Source: Bacteroidota bacterium (GTDB taxonomy: Bacteria > Bacteroidota > Bacteroidia > Cytophagales > Cytophagaceae). Taken from it: DNA of 64,000 bases. The translations under genes were made by a program, and so were the position numbers. Below the pieces are notes generated by a model that had not been told where the DNA came from, ran no database searches, and worked only from the letters and a program-made list of their open reading frames with translations. Positions 17,494 through 27,127 of this stretch are shown one piece after another; position 1 is the first letter of the stretch; each line of letters opens with the position of its first letter. Location of the stretch: positions 26,880 to 90,879 of the forward strand of contig JAEYZG010000027.1 of NCBI GenBank assembly GCA_023428135.1, in the 5' to 3' direction.

Positions 17494-18198
17494 CTAAATC
17501 AACTTCCTGCCTTTAGGCATTAATGGCCTGAATTCCAACTCTACCGGGTGAAAATTCTCCGATGTCTCCAATGAATAAATAACAGCTTCGGCGATATCTT
17601 CAGGCCTCATCATATTAGGATGTACACTTATTGAATCTATTGTATCAAAGAAATTGGTATGAATAGATCCTGGAACAATGCAGGTTACCTTTACACCATA
17701 ATCTCTGAGTTCTTTATACATAGACTGAGAGATCCCTCTAACAGCAAATTTAGTCCCGCAGTATCCGGCAAATTTTTCTATGCCTTCTTTACCTGCAATA
17801 GAGGCAATATTAACGATATGCCCCTCTCCCATTTCTTTCATTTTCTGCACTACCATCTGAGAGCAGTAAAAGACTCCATGAACATTGGTATCAAACATTT
17901 CTTTCCATTCTTCAATGGGCATTTCTTCAATCAAACCAGCATAACCCAATCCAGCATTGTTAATCAGAATGCTAATATTTTCTCCGAAATCTTTAATAGT
18001 CGCATTATATGATCCATTAACAGAGTCTATGTTTCCAACATCTGTAGCATAAAATTTAAAATGATCATGTTTAAAGTCAGGAGCAGTTCTACTCCATCCG
18101 GCAACCTTTACACCTTTCTCCAACAATGCTTTTACTATCTCAAGACCAACACCTTTGCTCGCACCTGTTACAATAGCAACTTTATCCCTTAAATTCAT
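17494..18198 (-). CDS. short-chain dehydrogenase/reductase (SDR family)
   Basis: A 234-aa classical SDR oxidoreductase using NAD(P)H. The Rossmann loop is TGASKGVG (residues 11-18), NNAG is at 80-83, and the catalytic tetrad is Asn105, Ser133, Tyr146 and Lys150 (YCGTK). R37 after strand 2 (GWSRTAP) favours NADP. The substrate cannot be told; the closest general annotation is a 3-oxoacyl-ACP reductase-like or short-chain alcohol dehydrogenase. It lies 17 nt downstream of the membrane protein gene at 18216-18800 and probably shares its transcript. Confidence 0.88.
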   Translation of the reverse strand: MNLRDKVAIVTGASKGVGLEIVKALLEKGVKVAGWSRTAPDFKHDHFKFYATDVGNIDSVNGSYNATIKDFGENISILINNAGLGYAGLIEEMPIEEWKEMFDTNVHGVFYCSQMVVQKMKEMGEGHIVNIASIAGKEGIEKFAGYCGTKFAVRGISQSMYKELRDYGVKVTCIVPGSIHTNFFDTIDSISVHPNMMRPEDIAEAVIYSLETSENFHPVELEFRPLMPKGRKLI

Positions 18199-18215
18199 AT
18201 TATACTTTTATTTGC

Positions 18216-18800
18216 TTAAAAATTTTTCAATGAAATTCCTGAAATGATTACAACCGAATTTACTAATTGGAATACGACAATCTTTCTTTCTCCCTCTGAA
18301 AATCGCTCCCAAAGATTGTCGTTATAAATGATAGTAGCTGATACAAAAGCAAGTCCGAAACAAAGGATCAAGAGTAAGTTCTGAACTTCCATAAAAAAAA
18401 TAAAGGCAACAGGATATAGTAAAAATAACCCCATCAGAAAGATCATCATCTCAAAGTTACTGAATTTCAGACTATCTTTAATTGCTTTCATAATAAAGAT
18501 TCCAGACAAAATCAAATAGGTAATCAAACCAATATATAAAAGAATTTGTGCAGCCTCGATATGAAGAAGCTCCAAAGCAAAACCTGCCTGAAAAACTGCC
18601 ATACCAAACAAAACCGCCTTCACCTTTAAATCATTGATTATAAATATATAATACCCCAACAACAAAATTTCCGCAAGCAATGGAGCCCATGTAATGTTCT
18701 CAAACCTTTTGCTGTCAGTCAAAATGATTGATAGTACAAAGGTCATGGCCACAAAAACAACTAAAGCTTTTTCACGTTTATCAGACTCTACAGCTTTCAT
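18216..18800 (-). CDS. multi-pass membrane protein, function unknown
   Basis: A 194-aa protein made almost wholly of hydrophobic segments, with about six predicted membrane helices (near 13-28, 40-55, 60-75, 82-104, 118-140, 144-158). I recognise no family or motif. It is the first gene of a two-gene unit with the SDR enzyme. The start ATGAAAGCTGTAGAG at 18800 gives a short charged N-terminus (ESDKREK) before the first helix. It is divergent from the PagL-like gene across 73 bp. Confidence 0.6.
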   Translation of the reverse strand: MKAVESDKREKALVVFVAMTFVLSIILTDSKRFENITWAPLLAEILLLGYYIFIINDLKVKAVLFGMAVFQAGFALELLHIEAAQILLYIGLITYLILSGIFIMKAIKDSLKFSNFEMMIFLMGLFLLYPVAFIFFMEVQNLLLILCFGLAFVSATIIYNDNLWERFSEGERKIVVFQLVNSVVIISGISLKNF

Positions 18801-18855
18801 TTTTATTTAGATTATTCCTCTAAAGTAATGTGAATTTATAATAATTTTGGATTAT

Positions 18856-18863
18856 TAATTTTG
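18856..18863 (+). promoter_or_regulatory. putative -7 box for the PagL-like gene (TAATTTTG)
   Basis: TAATTTTG matches TAnnTTTG and ends 10 nt before the ATG at 18874. If used, the transcript would have a leader of only about 3-5 nt. No clear -33 TTTG is present. Confidence 0.35.
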
Positions 18864-18873
18864 CTAAATTAGA

Positions 18874-19977
18874 ATGCATTTATTGAAAATTCACTTTTTG
18901 CTCATCATTTTTTCCCTCCAATGTTTCGTTGTGGCCGCACAGGATGAAGCACCTTCTTCAAAATATGCGCTTTCTTTGAATTATCATTATGGATTTCTGA
19001 TGAAGCATGGGGATGATATGGGGCACCTTGCCAATCAAAGACCATTAAAACTTGAACTCGATTTTAAAATACAAACAGATGGAAATAAAGGCTGGCAGGT
19101 AAACAATAAATATCCTGTTGTAGGATACTCATTAAACTATATTCATTTTGATCCGGACAAGCCTGTAGGAGATGCCTTAGGCTTGATAATATATTACGGT
19201 AAAGCATTTTTCAGAACTCCTAAAAGCGAGCTAAGATGGAAAATAGGTGTAGGTCCGGGCATTGTATTCAGAAAATTTGACATTATAACAAACAATAAAG
19301 CCAATATCACAGGAAGTACATTGAATTATTGTCTTAATGGAGCCATAAATTTCAGTACAACAATTTCAAAAAGATTAATCTTCAATGCAGGTATCGGGTT
19401 GTTTCATTTAAGTAATGGTGCCATGAAGATCCCTAATCTGGGGATGAATATCCCTGCTGTTTATGCAGGTTTAGGCTTCACTTCTAAAAAACAGGTAACA
19501 TTCGATGCTCCTGAACCTGAACGAAAAAAAAGATCCAATTCTATAAACCTTACTATTGGTGGAGGATTTAAGGAAATAAAACCTATTGGAGGATCAAAAT
19601 ATTTTGCAGGAGTATTTTCTGCTTTCTACGACCTTGGCATTAACTCACGCACCTGCCTTAATCTTGGTTATGATTTCATTTATGACTACTCTGCAAAAGC
19701 CGAGATCAAGAGAGGGACCTATGATAAGGAACTTGTTAATGGAAATTACATGAGACATGGAGTCGCATTGGGATTTCATTATTTTATTAGTCAGGTATCC
19801 TTTGTTGGTCAGTGCGGCTACTATGTTTTTGATCCATTAAAGAGGTACAAACCTCTTTATCAGCGTTATACTATCAAGTATAATTTTACTGATGCAATCA
19901 GCGCCGGAATAGCACTTAAAGCTCACTTCGGCCAGGCAGAATTAGTTGAATGGACGGTTGGTTATACATTAAAATGA
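18874..19977 (+). CDS. PagL-like acyloxyacyl hydrolase (lipid A 3-O-deacylase family), outer membrane
   Basis: The protein has a signal peptide (LLIIFSLQCFVVAAQ, residues 8-22) and a barrel-like body. The sequence GLFHLSNGAMKIPNLGMN (residues 175-192) carries the His178-x-Ser180-Asn pattern of PagL, the outer-membrane enzyme that removes a 3-O acyl chain from lipid A. It is 367 aa, about twice the length of Pseudomonas PagL; the part after residue 215 appears as a second set of strands (NLTIGGGFKEIKPIGG). The downstream gene starts inside its stop codon (ATGA), implying translational coupling. Confidence 0.78.
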   Translation: MHLLKIHFLLIIFSLQCFVVAAQDEAPSSKYALSLNYHYGFLMKHGDDMGHLANQRPLKLELDFKIQTDGNKGWQVNNKYPVVGYSLNYIHFDPDKPVGDALGLIIYYGKAFFRTPKSELRWKIGVGPGIVFRKFDIITNNKANITGSTLNYCLNGAINFSTTISKRLIFNAGIGLFHLSNGAMKIPNLGMNIPAVYAGLGFTSKKQVTFDAPEPERKKRSNSINLTIGGGFKEIKPIGGSKYFAGVFSAFYDLGINSRTCLNLGYDFIYDYSAKAEIKRGTYDKELVNGNYMRHGVALGFHYFISQVSFVGQCGYYVFDPLKRYKPLYQRYTIKYNFTDAISAGIALKAHFGQAELVEWTVGYTLK

Positions 19978-20705
19978 AAAAATCCGCTTTATTATACCTT
20001 GTAATTATATCAGCTATTCTATTGTCATGCAATAAAGAAGATAGCTGGGATTGTTTAAAGAGCACAGGCAAAATTGCTCAGGAGAGAAGGATCGTTAAAG
20101 GAAATTATTTTATAAGAACCGAAGACAATATCAATCTCATCCTTAAAAATAATCTTGGGGACACAATAATTGTAGAAGCTGGTGAAAACCTCTTAAAAAA
20201 GATAACAACGGACAATGATGGTATTTATTTGAAAATAAAAAACAACAATACCTGCAACTGGGTCAGAACCTATAAAAAAGATATAAAAGTCTTTATTGAT
20301 GCGGTAAAATTTAAAGACTTTTTTTTTATGGGCTATGGCACTGTGAGCAATGAAGGTTTACTGAAAAAAGATCAACTATTCATTCACAATTACTCTAACA
20401 CAGACATAAATTTAAATGTTGATCTTGAATATCTGTGGCTAGATATGGATATGCTTGGCAATATATCCATAACAGGAAAAACGCATGAATTTTATGCTAT
20501 TAACTATGGATCAGGGCAGCTAAAAGTAAATGCACTGAATAGTAAGATCGTTTCTCTGACCAATCAGGGCCCTGGCATGAGTTACGTCTTTTCCGACAGC
20601 ATTTTTCACTCTTCCATTAAAGGAACAGGAAATGTCTACTATAGCGGCAAGCCAAAGATAATTAATACTTACAGGCAAGGATCAGGAGAATTTATCCCAC
20701 AATAA
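19974..20705 (+). CDS. GIN-domain (DUF2807) lipoprotein
   Basis: This is a secreted lipoprotein. From the ATG at 19974 the N-terminus MKKSALLYLVIISAILLSC is a lipoprotein signal with the lipobox ILLSC. An in-frame start 24 nt earlier (19950) would add an unlikely MDGWLYIK. The mature part (about 225 aa) is a repetitive right-handed beta-helix-like sequence of the head-GIN/DUF2807 type (residues such as YGTVSNEGLLKKDQLFIHNYSN, then NALNSKIVSLTNQG). Its function is unknown in the family. It overlaps the PagL-like gene by 4 nt and faces the TlpA-like gene with a 2-nt gap. Confidence 0.75.
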   Translation: MKKSALLYLVIISAILLSCNKEDSWDCLKSTGKIAQERRIVKGNYFIRTEDNINLILKNNLGDTIIVEAGENLLKKITTDNDGIYLKIKNNNTCNWVRTYKKDIKVFIDAVKFKDFFFMGYGTVSNEGLLKKDQLFIHNYSNTDINLNVDLEYLWLDMDMLGNISITGKTHEFYAINYGSGQLKVNALNSKIVSLTNQGPGMSYVFSDSIFHSSIKGTGNVYYSGKPKIINTYRQGSGEFIPQ

Positions 20706-20707
20706 GC

Positions 20708-21868
20708 TTACTTGCCAAAAAGTTCTTCCAACTTATTAGTAAGTTCTTGACCACGAAGATTTTTTGCGATGATAGTTCCTTCCTTATCAACCAAATAAGT
20801 TAACGGAATTGCCTGAACTTCATAAACAGGATTTACAGAAGAGGCCCAGCCTTTAAGATCTGAAACTTGTTCCCAGACTAGACCATCCTTCATAATTGCA
20901 TTCTTCCATTTCTCTTTATCTTCATCCAAAGAAACACCAAGTATAGTAAAGCCTTTGTCCTTATATTTTTTATAAAGCTCTACTACATGAGGATTTTCCA
21001 TACGACAAGGTCCACACCAGGAAGCCCAGAAATCTATCATTACATACTTTCCTTTATAATCAGAAAGTTTGATAATTTTTCCATTTAGGTTAGGAAGTGC
21101 AATTTCAGGAGCTTTTTTCCCAACACCCACTTTACTAAGTTTTTCCTTTTCCTCCTCTTGCTTTTTCATAGCAAGAGCCTTTTCCACTTCTGAAGAAAGG
21201 AGCTTTGTGTATTTTGAATTAGGATAGGCCTTATTCATTTCATCAGCTACTTTTTTCAAAAAAGGTAGCTCAGTCTGAAAATCAAGGTAATTCACCATTG
21301 AGAATACAGAAAGAGAAGGAAGAACAGAATCTATGGAGGCAACAGTTAATTTACGGGACCTTTCCTGAAGGTCTTTTAATTTCGTCACTATAGCAGGTAT
21401 TGAGTCTTCCTGCTTCTTCATTTGGAACAGCATTCCCTTTTGCTGTAATTTGTTCTGTTCCTTTTGAAGTTCATTCATCTGATTAAAAAAAGTCAGATAT
21501 TCTGCTGTTGCTTTAGAACCTTCGACAGATGCTTTCCCCGGCAAATCTGTCAGATCAGAATTAAGCTTTATATTATTTGCATCAATAATAATAAGAACAT
21601 TCTGAGTATCTACCTGCAGGAGAGCATAGTCAGGTTCAGCAAGAGAACTTTTAAATTTATAAGATCCATCAGATCCGATTTCCGTCGAATCCAAATGTAT
21701 CCAGGTTTGGTTTTCAAGTTTATCAAGGTATAATTTCTTACCACCGCCATTTTTAATTGTCCCTGATAGTTCGAAAGAGAAATTCCCTTCTTCTTTTTTT
21801 TCAGATCCCTTTTTCTCAGAACATCCGAAAACAACTGCTACGATTAGCAAATAACGTAATACCTTCAT
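20708..21868 (-). CDS. TlpA-like thiol-disulfide lipoprotein with DUF4369 domain
   Basis: A 386-aa periplasmic or outer-membrane-anchored oxidoreductase. The signal peptide ends in a lipobox (VVFGC, Cys16). Residues about 30-130 form a DUF4369 domain (SFELSGTIKNGGGKKLYLDK), then comes a coiled linker rich in Lys/Glu. The C-terminal thioredoxin-like (AhpC/TSA, TlpA) domain has the redox motif WASWCGPCR near 283-290. Such proteins are numerous in Bacteroidota and are thought to reduce or isomerise exported proteins. gatB ends 4 nt upstream, so it is the last gene of an alaS-gatB-tlpA unit. Confidence 0.86.
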   Translation of the reverse strand: MKVLRYLLIVAVVFGCSEKKGSEKKEEGNFSFELSGTIKNGGGKKLYLDKLENQTWIHLDSTEIGSDGSYKFKSSLAEPDYALLQVDTQNVLIIIDANNIKLNSDLTDLPGKASVEGSKATAEYLTFFNQMNELQKEQNKLQQKGMLFQMKKQEDSIPAIVTKLKDLQERSRKLTVASIDSVLPSLSVFSMVNYLDFQTELPFLKKVADEMNKAYPNSKYTKLLSSEVEKALAMKKQEEEKEKLSKVGVGKKAPEIALPNLNGKIIKLSDYKGKYVMIDFWASWCGPCRMENPHVVELYKKYKDKGFTILGVSLDEDKEKWKNAIMKDGLVWEQVSDLKGWASSVNPVYEVQAIPLTYLVDKEGTIIAKNLRGQELTNKLEELFGK

Positions 21869-21872
21869 CAGA

Positions 21873-23333
21873 TTAATTCAGATTATCCAGAGTCTTTTTT
21901 AATAATTCACTTGTAATTTTTGGATCAGCTTTGCCTTTGGTTAGTTTCATCACCTCTCCCATGAACATGGCTAAAAGGTTTGTTTTACCCGCTTTATATT
22001 CTGCAACTTTATTTGGATATTTTGCAATAGCCTCATCTATCAAAGGTTGTAAAGCGTCAGTATCACTTTCCTGAATCAAATTCATTTTTTCAGCTATCTG
22101 CTGAGGTGAGCCTCCCTTTTGATTGATCATTTCTGGAAAAATCTTTTGACTAGCAACAGCAAAGCTTACTTTTCCTGATTCTACCAAAGCGATTAACTCA
22201 GATACCTTTTGAGTAGACAATGGGAAATCATTTATATGAAGCGTTAATTCATTCAAATATCCTTTCACTGGCCCCATTATCCAATTGGAAGCAGCTTTAT
22301 AGTTTTTGGTATGCTTGCACAGGTCTTCAAAATACAGTGCTATTTCTTTAGCATCTGTCAATACCTGAGCATCATACTCCGGAAGGCCAAATTCAGTTGT
22401 AAACTTCTTATACAGATAACTTGGTAAGCTTGGCATAGTTGCCTTGATATCTGCTAACCATTTATCTGAAATATGTAAAGGTTGAAGATCTGGTTCTGGA
22501 AAATATCTATAGTCGTTCAGCTCTTCTTTTGTTCTCATTCCATAAGTACTGCCAGTGGTAGCATCAAACATCCTTGTCTCAGAAAAAATTGCTTCGCCCT
22601 TTTCTATCAGCTCAATCTGACGCTCGATTTCGTGATCTATAGCTCTCTGCACATTTCTGATGGAGTTCATATTTTTAATCTCCACTTTCTTACCGTATTG
22701 AGTTGCACCTTTGAGCATCACAGAAACGTTGGCATCACATCTCATTGATCCTTCTTCCATGTTACCGTCACAAACTTCAAGATACCTAACAAGTTTCCTG
22801 ATTTCTGTTACTACCTGAAATGCTTCTTCCGAGGTGCGGATATCCGGCTCAGTAACGATCTCAATCAAAGGAACCCCAGCTCTGTTGTAATCTACAAGTG
22901 TATCTGTTTCTCCTGCAAGGTGAAGGTTTTTACCTGCATCATCTTCCATGTGAATTCTATTAAGACGAATCACTTTTTCTCCGTCTTTCATACGAATTAC
23001 AACTTCTCCTCCTTTACAAATAGGAGCCTTATCTTGTGTGGTCTGATACCCCTTTGGCAGATCCGGATAAAAATAATTTTTTCTATCAAAGAAATTTACT
23101 CTATTGATTTCACAGCCACTAGCTAAACCCATTTTAATTGCGTATTCAACTACCTTTTTATTTAACAAAGGGAGTGTCCCCGGGTGTGCCAGAGTAATCA
23201 CGCTCACATTCGTATTCGGCATACTTCCGAACTCAGTTGAATCTGAAGCGAATATTTTACTCTGCGTACTTAACTGTGCATGTATTTCAAGACCGATTAC
23301 CGGCTGATATTTTTCTATGATTGATTTATCCAT
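21873..23333 (-). CDS. gatB: aspartyl/glutamyl-tRNA amidotransferase subunit B
   Basis: GatB is the ATP-dependent kinase-like subunit of GatCAB, which converts Glu-tRNA(Gln) or Asp-tRNA(Asn) to the amide form. The 486-aa protein has the family start YQPVIGLEIHAQLST, the motif NRVNFFDRKNYFYPDLPKGY (residues 80-99), MEEGSMRCDANVSV, and a C-terminal GatB/YqeY helical tail (GEVMKLTKGKADPKITSELL). gatA and gatC are not in the window. Genes are spaced by 23 nt (alaS) and 4 nt (TlpA-like). Confidence 0.95.
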   Translation of the reverse strand: MDKSIIEKYQPVIGLEIHAQLSTQSKIFASDSTEFGSMPNTNVSVITLAHPGTLPLLNKKVVEYAIKMGLASGCEINRVNFFDRKNYFYPDLPKGYQTTQDKAPICKGGEVVIRMKDGEKVIRLNRIHMEDDAGKNLHLAGETDTLVDYNRAGVPLIEIVTEPDIRTSEEAFQVVTEIRKLVRYLEVCDGNMEEGSMRCDANVSVMLKGATQYGKKVEIKNMNSIRNVQRAIDHEIERQIELIEKGEAIFSETRMFDATTGSTYGMRTKEELNDYRYFPEPDLQPLHISDKWLADIKATMPSLPSYLYKKFTTEFGLPEYDAQVLTDAKEIALYFEDLCKHTKNYKAASNWIMGPVKGYLNELTLHINDFPLSTQKVSELIALVESGKVSFAVASQKIFPEMINQKGGSPQQIAEKMNLIQESDTDALQPLIDEAIAKYPNKVAEYKAGKTNLLAMFMGEVMKLTKGKADPKITSELLKKTLDNLN

Positions 23334-23356
23334 TTTAAAGCAATACTGAATTTTAC

Positions 23357-25993
23357 TTATACTTTTTCTTTAAGGAAGCCCTTAGCTTTCACTAAAACTT
23401 TATCAAGCCCGGTAAGATCTTTTCCTCCTGCTGTTGCGAAGAAAGGTTGTCCACCACCTCCTCCTTGAATTTCTTTCGCAAGTTCTTTAACCAGATTACC
23501 AGCATGAAGCTTTTTGTCTGCAACAAGATTCTCAGAAATCATTACTGCAATCTGAGGTTTATCCTCTATATTGGCAGCAAGAACAAGGAATAAATTATCA
23601 ACCTTAGCCTTTACATCATAAGCCAGCTGTTTTAAAGCATCTGCTGAAGAAAGGTCTACTCTTGATATCACTACATTAATACCATCAACTGTTTCTACTT
23701 TTTTAAGTAGTTCCTCTTTGATACCCTGTCCTTCCTTGCTGACATATTCATCAATCTGTTTCAGCAGCTTTGCTTTTTCAGCAGAAAGTTCTTCTACAGC
23801 TTTTAGAATGTCTTTAGGATTCTTAAGTACCTCTTTTAATTTTTCAATAAGTGAAAGCTGAGCATCAACGAAATTTTCAGCTTCATCTGCAGTAATTGCC
23901 TCTATCCTTCTTACACCCGCCGCTACTGAACTTTCGGAAACTATCTTAAACAAGCCTATTTTACCGGTTGCAGATACGTGAGTACCTCCGCACAATTCCA
24001 CTGAATAAGAAGGATCAAAAGTTATTACTCTCACAAACTCACCATATTTCTCACCGAAAAGTGCCATTGCACCAAGAGACTTAGCTTCATTGATAGGAAC
24101 GTTACGTCTTTCATTCAGCTGAATATTCTCTCTTATTTTAGCATTGACAATCTTTTCAACTTTCTCAATTTCCTCAGGTGTCATTTTGGAAAAATGCGAA
24201 AAGTCAAATCTCAATACCTTATCATTTACCAATGACCCCTTCTGTGCAACATGAGTTCCGAGTACATCTCTCAAAGCTGCATGCAGCAAGTGAGTTGCAG
24301 AGTGGTTATTTTCAGTAAGGAGTCTTTTCTTCTCATCAACATTCGCTTCAAAGTCAGCTTTAACGTCTGTAGGGAGCTTATCAATAATATGAATAATCAG
24401 ATCATTTTCCTTTTTGGTATCAAGAATCTGGATCTTTTCTTTTCCGGATTGAAGAACACCGGTATCTCCGGCCTGTCCACCGCTTTCAGCATAGAAAGGT
24501 GTAGTATCAAGCACTACCTGATATTGATCCTTTCCTTTCGCAGTGACTTTCCTGTATTTTACAATCTTTGATTTAGCATGCAAATGATCATAGCCTACAA
24601 ATTCAACACCTTCTTCTTCTCTTACAAGCACCCAGTCCGTAGTCTCTTTAACTGCATCTTTCTTGGATCTTTCTTTCTGCACTGCCATTTCTTTTTCAAA
24701 GCCAGCCTCATCTATTTCAAGACCATACTCCCTCGCTATAAGCGCAGTAAGATCAACAGGAAATCCGAAAGTATCATACAATTCAAATACGGTTTTTCCG
24801 TCAATGACTTTTGGACCATTGGACTGATCAATGTTTGTTCTGATTTGTTCAAGCTTTTTCAACCCTACTTCAAGAGTTCTCAGGAATGAAATTTCTTCTT
24901 CAAGAACTACCTTCTGCACAAAATCCTGCTGAGCTTTCAACTCAGGGAAAACTTCTGCAAACTGGTTTGCAAGCACAGGTACCATCTTATTAAGGAAAGG
25001 CTCTTTGAAACCAAGGAAAGTGTATCCGTACCTTACTGCTCTTCTCAAAATTCTTCTGATTACATAACCAGCTTTTGCATTACCTGGCAACTGACCGTCT
25101 GCAATTGTAAATGAAATTGCTCTGATGTGATCAGAAAGCACTCTCATTGCAATGTCAGTCTTCAGGTCTTTTCCATAGGTTTTGCCACATGCATTTCCAA
25201 TGAATTTAATCATTGGTTGAAATACATCAGTATCGTAATTTGAAGTCTTTGCCTGAATGGCCATTACAAGACGTTCAAAACCCATACCTGTATCCACGTG
25301 CTTTTCAGGAAGTGGTTCAAGGCTCCTATCAGCTTTTCTGTTGTACTGAATAAAAACGTTATTCCAGATTTCAACAACTCTCGGGTCATCGTTATTGACC
25401 CTGTCTCGTCCCGGCACTTTTTTAATTTCTTCCTCAGTCCTTAAATCTATATGGATTTCAGTACAAGGTCCGCATGGCCCCTGATCTCCCATTTCCCAGA
25501 AATTGTCTTTCTTTGAACCGTAAAGAATTCTTTCTTTAGGTAGATATTTCAGCCACAACTCAAGAGACTCATTATCAGGCTCAAGGTTTTCACCTTTATC
25601 TCCTCCAAATACAGTAGCATAAATTCTTTCTTTAGGAAGTTTATATTCTACTGTAAGGAGTTCCCAAGACCATTTTATAGCTTCTTCTTTAAAATAATCT
25701 CCGAAAGACCAGTTTCCAAGCATTTCGAACATGGTATGGTGGTAAGTATCTATACCAACCTCCTCCAGGTCATTGTGCTTACCGCTTACTCTGAGGCATT
25801 TCTGAGTATCGGCTATCCTTTTATATTTAGCAGGCTGATTTCCAAGGAAAATATCCTTGAATTGGTTCATACCTGCATTGGTAAACATCAGGGTTGGATC
25901 GTTTTTATTGACGATTGGAGCAGATGGAACAATGTGGTGTCCCCTTTCCTTAAAGAAATCAAGAAATTTCTGTCTTATGCTTTTGGAATCCAT
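23357..25993 (-). CDS. alaS: alanyl-tRNA synthetase
   Basis: AlaRS attaches alanine to tRNA(Ala). The 878-aa protein is full length. The class II catalytic domain starts IRQKFLDFFKERGHHIVPSA, with TNAGMNQFKDIFLG and HHTMFEMLGNWSFGDYF. The editing domain has the zinc-type HSATHLLHAAL and CGGTHVSATG motifs, and the C-terminal C-Ala region has a glycine-rich GGGGGQPFFATAGG. It heads the alaS-gatB-tlpA unit. A TAAATTTG box lies about 105 nt upstream. Confidence 0.96.
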   Translation of the reverse strand: MDSKSIRQKFLDFFKERGHHIVPSAPIVNKNDPTLMFTNAGMNQFKDIFLGNQPAKYKRIADTQKCLRVSGKHNDLEEVGIDTYHHTMFEMLGNWSFGDYFKEEAIKWSWELLTVEYKLPKERIYATVFGGDKGENLEPDNESLELWLKYLPKERILYGSKKDNFWEMGDQGPCGPCTEIHIDLRTEEEIKKVPGRDRVNNDDPRVVEIWNNVFIQYNRKADRSLEPLPEKHVDTGMGFERLVMAIQAKTSNYDTDVFQPMIKFIGNACGKTYGKDLKTDIAMRVLSDHIRAISFTIADGQLPGNAKAGYVIRRILRRAVRYGYTFLGFKEPFLNKMVPVLANQFAEVFPELKAQQDFVQKVVLEEEISFLRTLEVGLKKLEQIRTNIDQSNGPKVIDGKTVFELYDTFGFPVDLTALIAREYGLEIDEAGFEKEMAVQKERSKKDAVKETTDWVLVREEEGVEFVGYDHLHAKSKIVKYRKVTAKGKDQYQVVLDTTPFYAESGGQAGDTGVLQSGKEKIQILDTKKENDLIIHIIDKLPTDVKADFEANVDEKKRLLTENNHSATHLLHAALRDVLGTHVAQKGSLVNDKVLRFDFSHFSKMTPEEIEKVEKIVNAKIRENIQLNERRNVPINEAKSLGAMALFGEKYGEFVRVITFDPSYSVELCGGTHVSATGKIGLFKIVSESSVAAGVRRIEAITADEAENFVDAQLSLIEKLKEVLKNPKDILKAVEELSAEKAKLLKQIDEYVSKEGQGIKEELLKKVETVDGINVVISRVDLSSADALKQLAYDVKAKVDNLFLVLAANIEDKPQIAVMISENLVADKKLHAGNLVKELAKEIQGGGGGQPFFATAGGKDLTGLDKVLVKAKGFLKEKV

Positions 25994-26055
25994 TAATTAG
26001 GAAAGACCTTTTAATTATTTATACTTTTTTTATAATTTTAAGCTTTTCGTCGACA

Positions 26056-26106
26056 AATCAGGCATAATTTTAACCTGATTCACCGTTATCTGAAGGCGCA
26101 AATTTA
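26056..26106 (-). promoter_or_regulatory. candidate alaS promoter box and leader hairpin
   Basis: On the minus strand TAAATTTG (26099-26106) matches the -7 consensus. Downstream in the presumed leader AATCAGG/CCTGATT arms (26056-26062 and 26074-26080) could form a short hairpin. There is no -33 match, and the leader would be about 100 nt. No T-box sequence was seen. Confidence 0.28.
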
Positions 26107-26129
26107 GTATAAATCTCAGAAGTTCAGTA

Positions 26130-27107
26130 ATGGCCAGAATAAAATATTATTATGACACGGAAACCTGCAAGTATGAGCGTCTTAAGGTATCTACCTGGGA
26201 TCTAGTACTTAACACATTGGGTTTTCTTTTTGTCTCTTTCATCTTTGCGGTTGCTCTGGTATACGTTTACACCAAGTATTTCAAATCCCCGCACGAAACT
26301 TTACTACGGAAAGAAAATGAAGAGTTATCTCTTTATTACGATCTCCTCAATCAGGAAATAGATCAGGCCAATAAAATGCTCATCGCTCTGCAAGAGAGAG
26401 ATGACAATATTTACAGAGTTATTTTTGAAGCAGAGCCCATTCCATACTCGGTAAGAAATTCAGAACTGGCTGGTATTACAAAATATAAGCAACTATTGGA
26501 CAGAGGATTAAAAAGGGAAGAACTAATAGTATCAACTGTTGCCAAGCTGGATAATCTTAAAAAGAAAATGTATATCCAGACAAAGTCCTATGATGAAATA
26601 GTAAAACTGGCAAAAAACAAAGCTGCTATGCTGGCAAGTATACCTGCTATTCAGCCACTCTCCAATAAAGAACTGACAAGACTTGTATCAGGGTTTGGAT
26701 ATAGGATTCATCCTATTTATAAAGTTAAGAAACTTCATACGGGATGCGACTTCTCAACACCCAAAGGCACACCAATATACTCCACCGGAGATGGGATTGT
26801 AAAAACAGTAGCATCTAACCCTGGTGGGTATGGTAAAGAAATCGAAGTGGATCATGGTTATGGATATGTTACTAAATATGCACATCTTGATAAGTTCAAT
26901 GTAAGAATTGGACAAGCAGTAAAAAGAGGGGAATTAATCGGATTTTCAGGAAATACCGGATCTTCTACAGCTCCTCACCTACATTATGAAGTCATTCACA
27001 ATGGTAAAAAAGTAAACCCCGTTCACTATTTCTATATAGATCTATCACCTGCTGAATATCAAAAAATACTGGAGCTTGCTTCTGTTGAAAACCAATCACT
27101 TTCATAA
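26130..27107 (+). CDS. M23 family (LytM-type) metallopeptidase, membrane-anchored
   Basis: A putative peptidoglycan endopeptidase acting in the periplasm. Residues 22-49 form one membrane anchor (WDLVLNTLGFLFVSFIFAVAL), followed by a coiled coil (about 55-150). The C-terminal M23 domain (about 185-300) keeps the zinc ligands: His in KKLHTGCDFSTPKGTP, Asp in the same motif, and His in APHLHYEVIHNGKKVNP (HLH). The central glycine-rich loop SGFGYRIHPIYKVKKLH is also typical. All catalytic residues are present, so it is probably active, not a degenerate LytM factor. A good terminator follows. Confidence 0.9.
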   Translation: MARIKYYYDTETCKYERLKVSTWDLVLNTLGFLFVSFIFAVALVYVYTKYFKSPHETLLRKENEELSLYYDLLNQEIDQANKMLIALQERDDNIYRVIFEAEPIPYSVRNSELAGITKYKQLLDRGLKREELIVSTVAKLDNLKKKMYIQTKSYDEIVKLAKNKAAMLASIPAIQPLSNKELTRLVSGFGYRIHPIYKVKKLHTGCDFSTPKGTPIYSTGDGIVKTVASNPGGYGKEIEVDHGYGYVTKYAHLDKFNVRIGQAVKRGELIGFSGNTGSSTAPHLHYEVIHNGKKVNPVHYFYIDLSPAEYQKILELASVENQSLS

Positions 27108-27127
27108 ATGTAAGTTATTGTAAAAAG

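Noticed and set aside
19950..19973. earlier in-frame start for the GIN-domain lipoprotein
   Set aside because: It would place MDGWLYIK before a good lipoprotein signal, while the ATG at 19974 gives the normal start and ATGA coupling.
25994..26129. T-box or attenuator leader for alaS
   Set aside because: Only a short 7-bp stem was found; there is no T-box core, and Bacteroidota are not known to use T-boxes for alaS.
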